Shown: positions 46,097 to 54,926, numbered from the stretch's first letter. The stretch is 64,000 bases of DNA from Variovorax sp. Sphag1AA (GCF_014192575.1 NZ_JACHYC010000013.1:1-64000); one strand, 5' to 3'. Program-made: numbers and translations. Notes: generated from the letters alone by a model not told the origin.

Positions 46097-46780
46097 CTAC
46101 ATCACGCCGAAGGTCTGGAACGCCTCGCACGCGCCCATGCCATTGCGAATAGCGTCGGCGACCTTGTTCTCGGTGCGCACCTTCTCGAGCGCCTTCTGCA
46201 CCGCCTCGGCCTCGACCGCGCGAGGAATGACCAGCACGCCCTCGCGATCGCCGAAGAGCAGGTCGCCCGGCGCAATGCGGACACCATCGATCTCGATGGT
46301 GCAGCGGTAGTCGATCACCTGCCCGCGCACGCCCTGGTCCTGCGCGTAGGTGCCGCGGCAGAACACGGTGAAGCCGAGGTGCTCGATCTCGTTCGCGTCG
46401 CGCACATAGCCGTCGAGGATCGCGCCTGCGGCCTTCAAGTGCTGAGCTCGCGTCGACATCAGCCCACCCCAGAGTGCATAGCGAAGCGAAGCCCCCGTGG
46501 CGATGTAGATCTCGCCGGGCTTGAGATCGTCGAGCGCCTCCAGCATCAGGCCGAACGGCTTGCCCGACAGCGGCCCCGCCGACTTCTGCCCGTCATTGAT
46601 GACATCGGCCTCCAGCACCGGCATCGCGCGCCCGACGATGCGCATCGTCTTCTCCAGCGGCGCAATGCCGGCGGGGAGGAACTGATGGTGATAGCCCATC
46701 GTGTCGAGCACGTCGCCCACTGCGGCAACGAAGAGTTCGTCGCGGATCTGCTGGAACAGGGTGCTGTCGTTGTCGTTCAT
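46097..46780 (-). CDS. RraA-like protein / HMG aldolase family
   Basis: A 227-residue protein of the RraA/4-hydroxy-4-methyl-2-oxoglutarate (HMG) aldolase fold. The Mg site motif appears as AGAILDGYVRDANEI and the later GDREGVLVIPRA. Many members cleave 4-hydroxy-2-oxo acids to pyruvate plus an oxo acid; others regulate RNase E. The length and RD motif favour an aldolase. It is a lone gene between the effector and phaA. ATG 46780 used. Confidence 0.8.
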   Translation of the reverse strand: MNDNDSTLFQQIRDELFVAAVGDVLDTMGYHHQFLPAGIAPLEKTMRIVGRAMPVLEADVINDGQKSAGPLSGKPFGLMLEALDDLKPGEIYIATGASLRYALWGGLMSTRAQHLKAAGAILDGYVRDANEIEHLGFTVFCRGTYAQDQGVRGQVIDYRCTIEIDGVRIAPGDLLFGDREGVLVIPRAVEAEAVQKALEKVRTENKVADAIRNGMGACEAFQTFGVM

Positions 46781-46820
46781 CCTTCTTGTCTCCTTCTTGG
46801 TTGTGATGTCGATCCGGAAA

Positions 46821-46848
46821 GAAAAAAGCCGCGCCCAAGGACGCGGCT
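46821..46848 (-). terminator. Rho-independent terminator of phaA
   Basis: AGCCGCG (46827-46833) and CGCGGCT (46842-46848) form a 7-bp GC stem with an 8-nt loop; on the minus strand it is followed by TTTTTTC. It lies 20 bp past the phaA stop and just before the RraA gene start. Confidence 0.85.
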
Positions 46849-46868
46849 CTTGTCGTGCACTACAGCGC

Positions 46869-48047
46869 TCAGCGCTCGATCGTCAGCGCCACGCCCATGC
46901 CGCCGCCGATGCACAGAGACGCAATGCCCTTCTTGGCGTTCTGCCGCTGCATTTCGTGCAGCAGCGTGACCAGGATGCGGCAGCCGGAGGCACCGATCGG
47001 GTGGCCGATGGCGATCGCGCCGCCGTTCACGTTGACCTTGTTCACGTCCCAGCCCATTTCGCGATTCACCGCGCAGGCCTGCGCCGCGAAGGCTTCGTTG
47101 ATCTCGAGCAGGTCGAGGTCCTGCGGCTTCCAGCCCGCGCGCTGCAGCGCCTTCTGCGAAGCCGGCACCGGGCCCATGCCCATGAAGGCCGGATCGAGAC
47201 CGGTGCTCGCGTAGCTCGCGATGCGGCCGAGCGGCTTGAGGCCGAGTGCGGCCGCCTTCTTGGCGGTCATCACCATCACGGCGGCGGCGCCGTCGTTCAG
47301 GCCCGAGGCATTGCCTGCAGTCACGCCGCCGGCCTTGTCGAAGGCGGGACGCAGGCCTGCGAGGCCTTCGGCATTGGTCTTGCGGTTGATGAACTCATCC
47401 TTGTCGAAGACGACCGGGTCGCCCTTCTTCTGCGGGATGTTGACCGCGACGATCTCGTCCTTGAACTTGCCGGCGTCCTGCGCTGCAGCGGCCTTGGTCT
47501 GGCTGCCGAGTGCGAGTTCGTCCTGAGCGGCACGGCTGATGTCGTACTTCTTGGCGACGTTCTCGGCAGTGATGCCCATGTGGTACTGGTTGTACACATC
47601 CCACAGGCCGTCGACGATCATCGTGTCCTGCAGCTTCCAGTCGCCCATGCGCTGGCCGTTGCGCGAGTTGGGCAGCACGTGCGGCGCGAGGCTCATGCTT
47701 TCCTGGCCGCCGGCCACGACGATCTCGCTGTCGCCGGTCGCCACTGCTTGCGCTGCAAGCATCACGGCCTTGAGGCCCGACCCGCACACCGCGTTGATGG
47801 TGAGCGCGGGCGTCTCCTTGACGACGCCGCTCTTCAGCAGCGCCTGGCGCGCCGGGTTCTGGCCGCTACCGGCCGTCAGCACCTGGCCCATGATGACTTC
47901 GCCGATCTGGTCGGGTGCGACCTTGGCGCGCGCGAGCACCTCCTTGATCACGATCGCGCCCAACTCGGTCGCGGGAATGCCGGCCAGCGATCCGCCGAAT
48001 TTGCCGACGGCGGTGCGCGCAGCTGAAACGATGACGATGTCTTCCAT
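46869..48047 (-). CDS. phaA: Acetyl-CoA acetyltransferase (beta-ketothiolase)
   Basis: A 392-residue thiolase. Catalytic residues are all seen: nucleophile Cys88 in NAVCGSGLKAV, His349 in GHPIGASG and Cys379 in CIGGGMG. It condenses two acetyl-CoA to acetoacetyl-CoA, the first step to PHB, and works in reverse in degradation. ATG 48047 is used. It lies 50 bp downstream of phaC and ends with a terminator, so phaCA form a two-gene unit; phaB is elsewhere. Confidence 0.94.
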   Translation of the reverse strand: MEDIVIVSAARTAVGKFGGSLAGIPATELGAIVIKEVLARAKVAPDQIGEVIMGQVLTAGSGQNPARQALLKSGVVKETPALTINAVCGSGLKAVMLAAQAVATGDSEIVVAGGQESMSLAPHVLPNSRNGQRMGDWKLQDTMIVDGLWDVYNQYHMGITAENVAKKYDISRAAQDELALGSQTKAAAAQDAGKFKDEIVAVNIPQKKGDPVVFDKDEFINRKTNAEGLAGLRPAFDKAGGVTAGNASGLNDGAAAVMVMTAKKAAALGLKPLGRIASYASTGLDPAFMGMGPVPASQKALQRAGWKPQDLDLLEINEAFAAQACAVNREMGWDVNKVNVNGGAIAIGHPIGASGCRILVTLLHEMQRQNAKKGIASLCIGGGMGVALTIER

Positions 48048-48097
48048 GGTGTGCTCTCCGATGCGTTGATTGAGAAGTGAATTGACGGGAACAGGGA

Positions 48098-49822
48098 TCA
48101 GGCTTTCGCCTTGACGTATCGGCCGGGCGCAGGTTCGGTCGCCTTGTAGGCGCTCCCCTTGCCGTAGGACTTGGGGGCAGGGATCTGCTTGCCCGCGTGG
48201 GTCTTGAGCCAGTCGGACCAGTCGGTCCACCAACTGCCGGGATGCTCGGTGGCACCGCTCAGCCACTCGGCCTGCGACTTCGGCAGCTTGCCGTCGGCGC
48301 GGATCCAGTGGCTTCGCTTCTTGCTCGCGGGCGGATTGATCACGCCGGCGATATGGCCCGAAGCGCCCATCACGAAGCGCTTCTTGCCTGAGAGGAGTTG
48401 CGTCGATGCATAGGCACCGCCGATGGGCACGATGTGGTCTTCGCGCGAGCCGTAGATGTAGACCGGCGCCTCGATCTTGCCGAGGTCGACCGTCTCGCCG
48501 CACACGGTCAGCACGCCGGGCTGCGCCAGCTTGTTCTCGTGGTAGGTGTTGCGCAGGTACCAGCAGTACATCGGCCCCGGCAGGTTGGTTGCGTCGCTGT
48601 TCCAGTAGAGCAGGTCGAAGGGCGGCGGTGTCTCGCCCTTCAGATAGTTGCCGACCACGTAGTTCCACACGAGATCGTTCGGCCGCAGGAAGCTGAAGGT
48701 GGATGCCAGTTCGCCACCGGCCAGCAGCCCGCCGTTGCCCATCTGCATCTCACGGAACTGCACGAAGCCTTCGTCGATGAAGATGTCGAGCACGCCGGTG
48801 TCGGTGAAGTCGAGCAAGGTGGTGAGCAGCGTGACCGACGCGGCCGGCTGCTCGCCGCGTGCCGCCAGCACGGCCAGCGCAGTGCTGAGGATGGTGCCGC
48901 CGACGCAGAAGCCGAGCGTGTCGATCTTGCCGCCGGCCTTGTCTTGCCCGGTGATTTCGCGCGTGACCTGGATCGCCTTGATCGCGGCATCCTCGATGTA
49001 CTGGTCCCAGGTGTACTGGGCCATCGACGAATCCGGATTGCGCCAGCTCACCACGAAGACCCGATGCCCCTGCTCCACCGCATAGCGGATCAGCGAGTTC
49101 GTGGGCTGCAGATCGAGGATGTAGAACTTGTTGATGCAAGGCGGCACCAGCAGCAGCGGACGTTCGTAGACCTTGGCAGTCAGCGGCTTGTATTCGAGAA
49201 GCTGGAACAGGTCGTTCTCGAAGACGACCGCGCCTTCGGTCGAGCCGACGTTGCGGCCCACTTCGAAGGCGCTCTCGTCGGTCATGCTCATGTGACCCTG
49301 CTGCACGTCGTGCATCAGGTTCTGGATGCCCTTGGCGATGCTCTCGCCCTGCGTGTCGATCGCCTTCTTCTGCGCTTCAGCGTTGAACGCGAGATAGTTG
49401 CTTGGCGATGAAGCGGCCATCCATTGTTCAACTGCAAAACGCACGCGGGCGCGAGTTTTGTCGTCAGCCTCGACGGCTTCCGCCATGCTCATCAAGGTGC
49501 GTGCGTTGAGGAGATAGACCGCAGCTGCGAAGGAAGACAGCGGGTTGTGACTCCACGCTTCGCCGGCGAAACGCTTGTCGCCGCTCATGCGGGCCGCGAC
49601 ATCCTGCTGCCAGAGCGCTGCGGCCTCGCTCAGGTACTGTTGCTGAAGCGCCTGGAGCCTTTCGGGGTCGAGCGAGAACTTGGGCAATTCAAGGCGGGGG
49701 GTGATTCCGTTGCCGTGTGCACCGATCGACTGGAACGCTTCGAGTGCCTTGCTCCATCCCTGCGAGAGCGCCTGTTGAAACGGCGCAAACGTATCTGCGG
49801 CCGAGGCGTGTTCTTGTTTCAT
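48098..49822 (-). CDS. phaC: Class I polyhydroxyalkanoate synthase
   Basis: A 574-residue PHA synthase. The lipase-box analogue GFCVGGT carries the catalytic Cys306; the remaining triad members are expected in the FTDTGVLDIF and ASGHIAGVINPP areas, where Asp and His are seen. N-terminal 200 residues are helical as in class I. It polymerises (R)-3-hydroxybutyryl-CoA on granules. ATG 49822 is chosen (AGGAGAC upstream) rather than an in-frame start at 49873. Upstream lies the palindrome 49870-49883. Confidence 0.94.
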   Translation of the reverse strand: MKQEHASAADTFAPFQQALSQGWSKALEAFQSIGAHGNGITPRLELPKFSLDPERLQALQQQYLSEAAALWQQDVAARMSGDKRFAGEAWSHNPLSSFAAAVYLLNARTLMSMAEAVEADDKTRARVRFAVEQWMAASSPSNYLAFNAEAQKKAIDTQGESIAKGIQNLMHDVQQGHMSMTDESAFEVGRNVGSTEGAVVFENDLFQLLEYKPLTAKVYERPLLLVPPCINKFYILDLQPTNSLIRYAVEQGHRVFVVSWRNPDSSMAQYTWDQYIEDAAIKAIQVTREITGQDKAGGKIDTLGFCVGGTILSTALAVLAARGEQPAASVTLLTTLLDFTDTGVLDIFIDEGFVQFREMQMGNGGLLAGGELASTFSFLRPNDLVWNYVVGNYLKGETPPPFDLLYWNSDATNLPGPMYCWYLRNTYHENKLAQPGVLTVCGETVDLGKIEAPVYIYGSREDHIVPIGGAYASTQLLSGKKRFVMGASGHIAGVINPPASKKRSHWIRADGKLPKSQAEWLSGATEHPGSWWTDWSDWLKTHAGKQIPAPKSYGKGSAYKATEPAPGRYVKAKA

Positions 49823-49869
49823 GGTGTCTCCTGCTTCCTCACCTGTTCTGAATGGCTTTTGAGTATGCT

Positions 49870-49883
49870 GCATTCACGAATGC
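49870..49883. promoter_or_regulatory. Palindrome upstream of phaC
   Basis: GCATTC-AC-GAATGC is a perfect 12-base inverted repeat with a 2-bp centre, ~50 bp upstream of phaC and ~45 bp upstream of the divergent small gene. A PHB-responsive repressor such as PhaR could bind here, but no phaR gene is seen in the window. Confidence 0.4.
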
Positions 49884-49925
49884 CCGACCAGCGTAGCGTT
49901 CGATACCTTCCTGAAAACATCACCT

Positions 49926-50222
49926 ATGCACCTCGTCGTGATTGCCTGGCTGTATGTTGCCTTGATGATGGCGGTCGCAGAGGCCACCAACACCAACGGC
50001 ACGGTCCTGGGCGCGGTCTTCACCTTTCTACTCTACGGCCTGATTCCGGTGGCACTGGTGGTTTACCTGATGAGCTCACCCGCACGCCGACGCCTCTTGA
50101 AGGAACGCGAAGCCACCGAAAGGGAAGCCGCCATTCGTGCGCATGCAGCAGCATCAATCGCGCCAGACACAGGCGGCGAAGCGCCCGCCGATGCGATCGC
50201 GCCGGTGCGAGAAAAATCGTAA
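49926..50222 (+). CDS. Small membrane protein of unknown function
   Basis: A 98-residue protein with two hydrophobic segments (LVVIAWLYVALMMAVAEA and VLGAVFTFLLYGLIPVALVVYLM) and a charged, Ala/Glu-rich C-terminal tail. It seems conserved in composition with two-helix inner-membrane proteins of Burkholderiales, but no function is known. Its last 69 bases overlap the end of pgeF on the opposite strand. Divergent from phaC. Confidence 0.7.
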   Translation: MHLVVIAWLYVALMMAVAEATNTNGTVLGAVFTFLLYGLIPVALVVYLMSSPARRRLLKEREATEREAAIRAHAAASIAPDTGGEAPADAIAPVREKS

Positions 50223-50909
50223 CGGGTTGTGCACCGTACACCACGCGTCGGTGCTGTCGTTGCCGTAGAGCCGGGTGACCCCGGCAGCATGCAGCCGCTG
50301 GCGCGCGAGCCCTGCGAGATCGGCCATCCACTTGCCGTTTGCCTGCGCGGGTCTGAAGTACTGCCTCGCATCCGGTGATGCGCTTTCGAAAGCGGCGCGG
50401 ACTTCATCGCCAACCTCGAACGCATCGGGGCCGATGCACGGGCCGAGCCATGCGATCACGCGCTGCGCACCGCCGTCTGCGCCGAAGCCATCGAGTGTGC
50501 GTTCGAGGACGCCGGCGGCAAGCCCGCGCCAGCCCGCGTGCGCCGCTGCGACGCAGTGACCGGTTTCGTCCGTGAACAACACCGGCAGGCAGTCGGCCAC
50601 CATGATCGTGCAGGCGATGCCTCTCTGGACCGTGATGCAGCCGTCGGCGACCCTGCCGTCGCTCGCACCGCTGCCCAGAACGGCAACGTCCGTCGCGTGC
50701 ACCTGCTGGAGAAAAACCGGCCGCGCACCGATCGCATCGGCGAGGACCTGTCGATTCGAGCGCACCGAAGCCGGGTCATCGCCGACGTGGTCCCCGAGAT
50801 TCAGACTCTGGTAGTTGCCGCTCGAGACGCCGCCGGCGCGCGTGGTACATACCGCACGCACACCAGGCGGCGCCGGCCAGTCGGGGACGATCCAGTCAGC
50901 AGGTATCAC
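50154..50909 (-). CDS. pgeF: Purine nucleoside phosphorylase / peptidoglycan editing factor PgeF (YfiH)
   Basis: A 251-residue DUF152/YfiH-family protein, once called laccase. Metal-binding motifs are intact: VADCLPVLFTD, AAAHAGWRGLAAGV and WLGPCIGPDAFEVGDEV. Members have been reported as adenosine phosphorylase/deaminase-like enzymes (FAMIN) or as a factor keeping L-Ala in muropeptides. The start is GTG 50909, overlapping the maiA stop (GTGA). Its C-terminal codons run antisense into the small membrane gene. Confidence 0.9.
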   Translation of the reverse strand: MIPADWIVPDWPAPPGVRAVCTTRAGGVSSGNYQSLNLGDHVGDDPASVRSNRQVLADAIGARPVFLQQVHATDVAVLGSGASDGRVADGCITVQRGIACTIMVADCLPVLFTDETGHCVAAAHAGWRGLAAGVLERTLDGFGADGGAQRVIAWLGPCIGPDAFEVGDEVRAAFESASPDARQYFRPAQANGKWMADLAGLARQRLHAAGVTRLYGNDSTDAWCTVHNPLRFFSHRRDRIGGRFAACVWRD

Positions 50910-51547
50910 GCTTCGGCGTCTGGCGACTGTGAAGGCTGCGCACGCTGGAAGGCCTCGAGCTGCATGCAGGCCTCGAACGCCGCCATGGTGCGCGGCAGTC
51001 CGCTGAAGTCGCAATCGAAGCGCTGCCCATTGAAGATCTGCGGCACGAGGCAGCAGTCCGCCATGGTGGGCGTGTTGCCGTAGCAGTAGGTGCTGGCGGG
51101 CAACAGGGCCAACTGGCGCTCGAATGCCAGCAAGCCCTCGCGCACCCAGTGGCGATACCAGGTGTTCTTGGCGTCGTCGTCGACCTTGAGGTCGCGCACG
51201 AGGTACTTCAAGACGCGAAGGTTGTTCAGCGGATGAATCTCGCACGCAATCGTCTGCGACAACGCGCGCACCTTCGCGCGGCCCACTGGATCGTTCGGCA
51301 GCAGCGCCGGCTCGGGGTACACCTCGTCGAGGTATTCGATGATCGCCATGGACTGGGTGAGGCGTTCGCCATCGTCCTCGAGCAGTGGCACGAGCATGTC
51401 GGGCGAAATCGCGGAGAACGGGCCGGTCTTGTGGTCGCCGCGGGCGATGTGCACCGGGATGTAATCGAAGTCGAGGCCCTTCAGGTTCAGCGCGATGCGT
51501 ACGCGGAACGAAGCGGAGGAACGAAAGTAGTTGTGCAGCTTCATCAT
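50906..51547 (-). CDS. maiA: Maleylacetoacetate / maleylpyruvate isomerase (zeta-class GST)
   Basis: A 213-residue zeta-type glutathione transferase. The conserved N-terminal YFRSSASFRVRIALNLKG (active Ser) and the MLVPLLEDD and SMAIIEYLDE segments are present. It isomerises maleylacetoacetate or maleylpyruvate to the fumaryl form. A fumarylacetoacetate hydrolase-family gene diverges from it, which suggests tyrosine or gentisate breakdown; the ring-opening dioxygenase is not here. Two ATG codons lie in tandem (51547/51544). Confidence 0.88.
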   Translation of the reverse strand: MMKLHNYFRSSASFRVRIALNLKGLDFDYIPVHIARGDHKTGPFSAISPDMLVPLLEDDGERLTQSMAIIEYLDEVYPEPALLPNDPVGRAKVRALSQTIACEIHPLNNLRVLKYLVRDLKVDDDAKNTWYRHWVREGLLAFERQLALLPASTYCYGNTPTMADCCLVPQIFNGQRFDCDFSGLPRTMAAFEACMQLEAFQRAQPSQSPDAEA

Positions 51548-51676
51548 CCGGCAAGCATATCCCCGCCGGATGTCACCGGCCAGCCACGTGGGCAGGGCAA
51601 GGCCCGAGAACGGCCCGCCGCGCGCTCTGGCACACTGCCGTTTTCGCAAGAAAGCGCAAAAAGGACTCTATTTCCC

Positions 51677-52378
51677 ATGGCCTCCGAGTACGTATTCACC
51701 CCCCAGCCCCTCGTCTCGATCCCCGTCGTCGGAGAAGCCGCCCGCTTCCCGGTGCACCGCATCTATTGCGTCGGCCGCAACTACGAAGAACACGCCAAGG
51801 AAATGGGCTTCACCGGCCGCGAACCGCCCTTCTTCTTCATGAAGCCGGCCGACGCGGTCGTGGTGGTCGATGCCGGCGCCACCGGCACCATGGCCTACCC
51901 GACGCTCACCAAGAACCTGCACCACGAAATCGAGCTCGTCGCAGCCATTGGCACCGGCGGCAAGAACATCAAGGCAGCAGACGCCTACAAGCACATCTTC
52001 GGCTACGCCGTCGGCCTCGACATGACCCGCCGCGACCTGCAGAACGACATGAAGAAGCAGGGCCGCCCCTGGGACATCGGCAAGAGCTTCGAGCAAAGCG
52101 CGCCGATCGGGCCGATCGTGCCGGTCGCCAAGGCGGGCGACGTCGAGAAGGCGGAGATCTCCCTCAAGGTCGCTGGTGCAGACCGTCAGCGCAGCAACGT
52201 GAGCAAGCTGATCTGGAACATCGCGGAAACCATCGAGCACCTGTCGGCTGCATGGGAGCTGCAGCCGGGCGACCTGATCTTCACGGGCACGCCTGAAGGC
52301 GTGGCGGCGGTGGTCACCGGCGACACGCTGGTCGGCGAGATCACCGGCCTGCCGACCCTGACGGTCAAGGTGGTCTGA
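51677..52378 (+). CDS. Fumarylacetoacetate hydrolase family protein (fumarylpyruvate hydrolase-like)
   Basis: A 233-residue FAH-family enzyme. Seen: YCVGRNYEEHAKEMG, the metal Glu pair in HHEIELVAAIG, the oxyanion element and TGTPEGVAAVVTGD near the C-terminus. Short FAH proteins of this type include fumarylpyruvate hydrolase, acylpyruvase and oxaloacetate decarboxylase FAHD1. The divergent isomerase favours fumarylpyruvate or a similar 2,4-diketo acid. ATG 51677. Confidence 0.85.
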   Translation: MASEYVFTPQPLVSIPVVGEAARFPVHRIYCVGRNYEEHAKEMGFTGREPPFFFMKPADAVVVVDAGATGTMAYPTLTKNLHHEIELVAAIGTGGKNIKAADAYKHIFGYAVGLDMTRRDLQNDMKKQGRPWDIGKSFEQSAPIGPIVPVAKAGDVEKAEISLKVAGADRQRSNVSKLIWNIAETIEHLSAAWELQPGDLIFTGTPEGVAAVVTGDTLVGEITGLPTLTVKVV

Positions 52379-52389
52379 GCCAGGCTCCG

Positions 52390-52941
52390 ATGTTTCTGCG
52401 CGTTCCCATCAAGCACTGCAAGAACTGCGGCACCGCGGTGGTCTACCGTGTCCCCGACGACGGGGACACGAAAGAGCGCGCGGTCTGCCCGGCATGCAAC
52501 ACGATCCACTACGAGAACCCGCTGAACGTGGTGGGCACGATCCCGGTCCTGGGCGACCGCGTGCTGCTGTGCAAGCGCAACATCGAGCCGCGCTGGGGCA
52601 AGTGGACACTGCCCGCGGGCTTCATGGAGCTCAACGAGACCACCGAACAGGGCGCGGCACGAGAAACCGATGAGGAGGCCGGCGCCGAGTACGAGATGGA
52701 AGGCCTCTTCGCCGTCATGAGCGTCGTGCGGGTCGGGCAGGTCCATCTGTTCTATCGCGCCCGTCTGCTCAGCGATCGTTTCGATCCGGGCCACGAGACG
52801 CTTGAAGCGAAGCTCTTCACCGAGGAAGAAATTCCCTGGGACGAGATCGCGTTCCGCACCGTCAAGGCGGCGCTCGAACGCTACTTCGAAGACCGGCGGC
52901 GCGGCAGCTTCGATCGCGTCCACACGCTGGACATCGTATGA
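52390..52941 (+). CDS. NUDIX hydrolase with zinc ribbon
   Basis: A 183-residue NUDIX enzyme. An N-terminal zinc ribbon (CKNCG...CPACN) precedes the Nudix box, whose REx2EEx(1)G core is seen as RETDEEAG after GFMELNE. The layout is shared with NADH pyrophosphatase-like and ADP-ribose-type hydrolases, so the substrate is likely a dinucleotide or nucleoside diphosphate. It starts 11 bp after the FAH gene and its stop overlaps the creA start. Confidence 0.88.
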   Translation: MFLRVPIKHCKNCGTAVVYRVPDDGDTKERAVCPACNTIHYENPLNVVGTIPVLGDRVLLCKRNIEPRWGKWTLPAGFMELNETTEQGAARETDEEAGAEYEMEGLFAVMSVVRVGQVHLFYRARLLSDRFDPGHETLEAKLFTEEEIPWDEIAFRTVKAALERYFEDRRRGSFDRVHTLDIV

Positions 52942-53414
52942 GCCCTCTCGCGCGAGGCACTGCCGTCCTGGCGCTGACGGCTCTTTCGCTCTTCGCGAGA
53001 GCCGAACAGGTCGGCGACGTCGACACCGCCTTCAAGCTCATCGGCCCCGACCACAAGATCGTGGTCGATGCCTACGACGACCCGAAGGTGAGTGGTGTGA
53101 CCTGCTATGTCTCGCGCGCGAAGACCGGCGGCGTCTCGGGCGCGCTGGGCTTGGCCGAGGACAAGGCCGAGGCCTCGATTGCCTGTCGGCAGGTGGGCCC
53201 GGTCAGCATCACGCAACCGCTGCCTAAGCGCGAAGAGGTGTACAGCGAGCGCCAGTCGATTCTCTTCAAGCGACTTCGCGTCGTCCGCATGGTCGACGTA
53301 AAGCGCAACACGCTCGTCTACCTGACCTATTCCGATCTCCTCATCGACGGCTCACCGAAGAACAGCGTCACCGCGGTGCCCATCGATCGCGCGGCGCCAA
53401 TACCCGTCAAGTAG
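52938..53414 (+). CDS. creA: CreA family periplasmic protein
   Basis: A 158-residue CreA-family protein, known from Escherichia coli creABCD but of unknown function. An N-terminal signal-like helix (AVLALTALSLFARA) is followed by the conserved VGDVDTAFKLIGPDHKIVVDAYDDP and the Cys pair in VTCYVSRA and ASIACRQ. Probably exported. Coupled to the NUDIX gene by ATGA overlap. No creBC is seen. Confidence 0.88.
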   Translation: MSPLARGTAVLALTALSLFARAEQVGDVDTAFKLIGPDHKIVVDAYDDPKVSGVTCYVSRAKTGGVSGALGLAEDKAEASIACRQVGPVSITQPLPKREEVYSERQSILFKRLRVVRMVDVKRNTLVYLTYSDLLIDGSPKNSVTAVPIDRAAPIPVK

Positions 53415-53516
53415 AAGCGTTCGTCTGATCCCAATGACGGCCGCGCCATGCTAAAAATGGCGTTCTGTTGTGAGGTCGGGAACCCCCTGGCGTCCATCGC
53501 GTTCGAAAGAGCCGCC

Positions 53517-54056
53517 ATGAAAGTACACAACCACTTTTTTCGTGCCGCTGCCGCCATGGCGGCGGCTGTCTCACTGGTCGCCTGCACGTCGACGCCCCTG
53601 AACCAGAGCCAGGGGCCGGCACCCGGCTTCTATCCATTGCCACCCGCCACGGCACGCCCAGCGCCTCCGCCTGCACCCGCGAAGACAGCGACCTTCCTGC
53701 GCCCCGCGCCCGGTCGGACCATCTCGACGTTCGACGGTACGCGCAACAAGGGCATCGACATCGCGGGCAACATGGGCGACCCCATCGTCGCATCCGCCGA
53801 CGGGCGCGTGGTCTATGTCGGCGGCGAACTGCGCGGCTACGGCAACATGGTGATCGTCAAGCACAACGACACCTATCTCACCGCCTACGCACACGCACAG
53901 ACGATCCTCGTGAAGGAAAACGAGGTGGTGCGGCAAGGTCAGAAGATTGCCGAGATCGGCAACAGCGGCGCTGATCGCGTGAAGCTTCACTTCGAGATCC
54001 GCAAGCAGGGCCAGGCCGTCGACCCCGAGCCGTACCTCAACGGCGACCTGCACTAG
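53517..54056 (+). CDS. NlpD-like lipoprotein with degenerate LytM domain
   Basis: A 179-residue lipoprotein (lipobox SLVACTS) with a Pro-rich linker and a C-terminal M23/LytM domain. The sequence NKGIDIAGNMGDPIVASADG and GYGNMVIVKHNDTYLTAYAH closely resembles NlpD. Zinc ligands of active M23 peptidases are missing (NKGID in place of HxGxD; KLHFE in place of HLHFE), so it is probably an activator of cell-division amidases such as AmiC rather than an enzyme. LysM repeats found in true NlpD are absent. Confidence 0.85.
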   Translation: MKVHNHFFRAAAAMAAAVSLVACTSTPLNQSQGPAPGFYPLPPATARPAPPPAPAKTATFLRPAPGRTISTFDGTRNKGIDIAGNMGDPIVASADGRVVYVGGELRGYGNMVIVKHNDTYLTAYAHAQTILVKENEVVRQGQKIAEIGNSGADRVKLHFEIRKQGQAVDPEPYLNGDLH

Positions 54057-54069
54057 GCCCGCTGGGCCG

Positions 54070-54507
54070 TCAAGGCGTGGTGCCCTGCAGGAGCAGCAGG
54101 GTGCCGCGATCCGAACTCCCGCCAAAGTACTTCTGCAGGCATGAGCGGAACACCGTCGTCGTCGAATCGGCCGTGATCGAGAAGAGCGTCATCGAAGACC
54201 AGAACTTCTGATCGTCCGGCGAGCCGAAGATGTCGCCGACGCTGCGATCCTGCACGTCCAGCACGATCTCGCTGCACTGCCGAAGACGCGGGCCGAGCAC
54301 AGGATGTGCGAGATAGGCGCGCGACTCCTCGAGCGAGGAAATGGCGTAGTGCTGAGCCATCGTGCTGCGCCCCAGCCCGGCCAGTTGCGGAAAGACGAAC
54401 CACATCCAGTGGCTGCGCTTCCTGCCAGCGCGCAACTCATCCATCGCAGTGTCGATCACGTCGGCCTGGGCATCGACGAAGCGTTGCAAGGCGAAGGGGT
54501 CGTTCAT
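54070..54507 (-). CDS. DUF1810 family protein
   Basis: A 145-residue protein of the DUF1810 family: NDPFALQRFVDAQADVI, then SHWMWFVFPQLAGLG and a helical core ending in CLQKYFGGSSD. Function is unknown; related folds include calpastatin-like and NADAR-neighbouring proteins. ATG 54507 is preferred as GGAGG lies upstream and the conserved sequence begins there. It converges with the NlpD-like gene 13 bp apart. Confidence 0.82.
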   Translation of the reverse strand: MNDPFALQRFVDAQADVIDTAMDELRAGRKRSHWMWFVFPQLAGLGRSTMAQHYAISSLEESRAYLAHPVLGPRLRQCSEIVLDVQDRSVGDIFGSPDDQKFWSSMTLFSITADSTTTVFRSCLQKYFGGSSDRGTLLLLQGTTP

Positions 54508-54617
54508 GGGACCAACTCCTCCTGTAGGCGGCATCTGTCCGCGGTTGACGAAGTATGCCGCGTTCATCTTGCTTCATGAAAGCGTGAAATCCATGAGCTT
54601 GAGAAAAGGAGATCACC

Positions 54618-54905
54618 ATGTTCAGCGAAGCGATCCATTGCAGCGATACGGAGACGGTCAGATTCGCGATCTACCCGGACGGCTTCGATGGACCCCGCAT
54701 CATCGCCCGCATCTCCGACGACGCGCTGCACGACATCTTCGAGGCACCTCGCGACGACGAGTGCTTTGCCGCTGCCTGCCAGTCGCACTTCGACCAGATC
54801 GAGGCCAAGGCGCTGGAGCGCTACCTCGCCGCACCGCAGACCGCCGTGCTGCTCGAAAGCGCAGACTTCTTCGCGAACGCGGAAGCCGAACTGACTGCCG
54901 CCTGA
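54618..54905 (+). CDS. DUF1488-like small protein
   Basis: A 95-residue soluble protein with the pattern ETVRFAIYPDGFDGPRIIARISDDAL, which fits DUF1488-type proteins. Acidic C-terminal half. AAAAGGAG precedes ATG 54618. No role is known; divergent from the DUF1810 gene with 110 bp between. Confidence 0.68.
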   Translation: MFSEAIHCSDTETVRFAIYPDGFDGPRIIARISDDALHDIFEAPRDDECFAAACQSHFDQIEAKALERYLAAPQTAVLLESADFFANAEAELTAA

Positions 54906-54926
54906 GCGCCCCGGGGCCGCCGCGCG

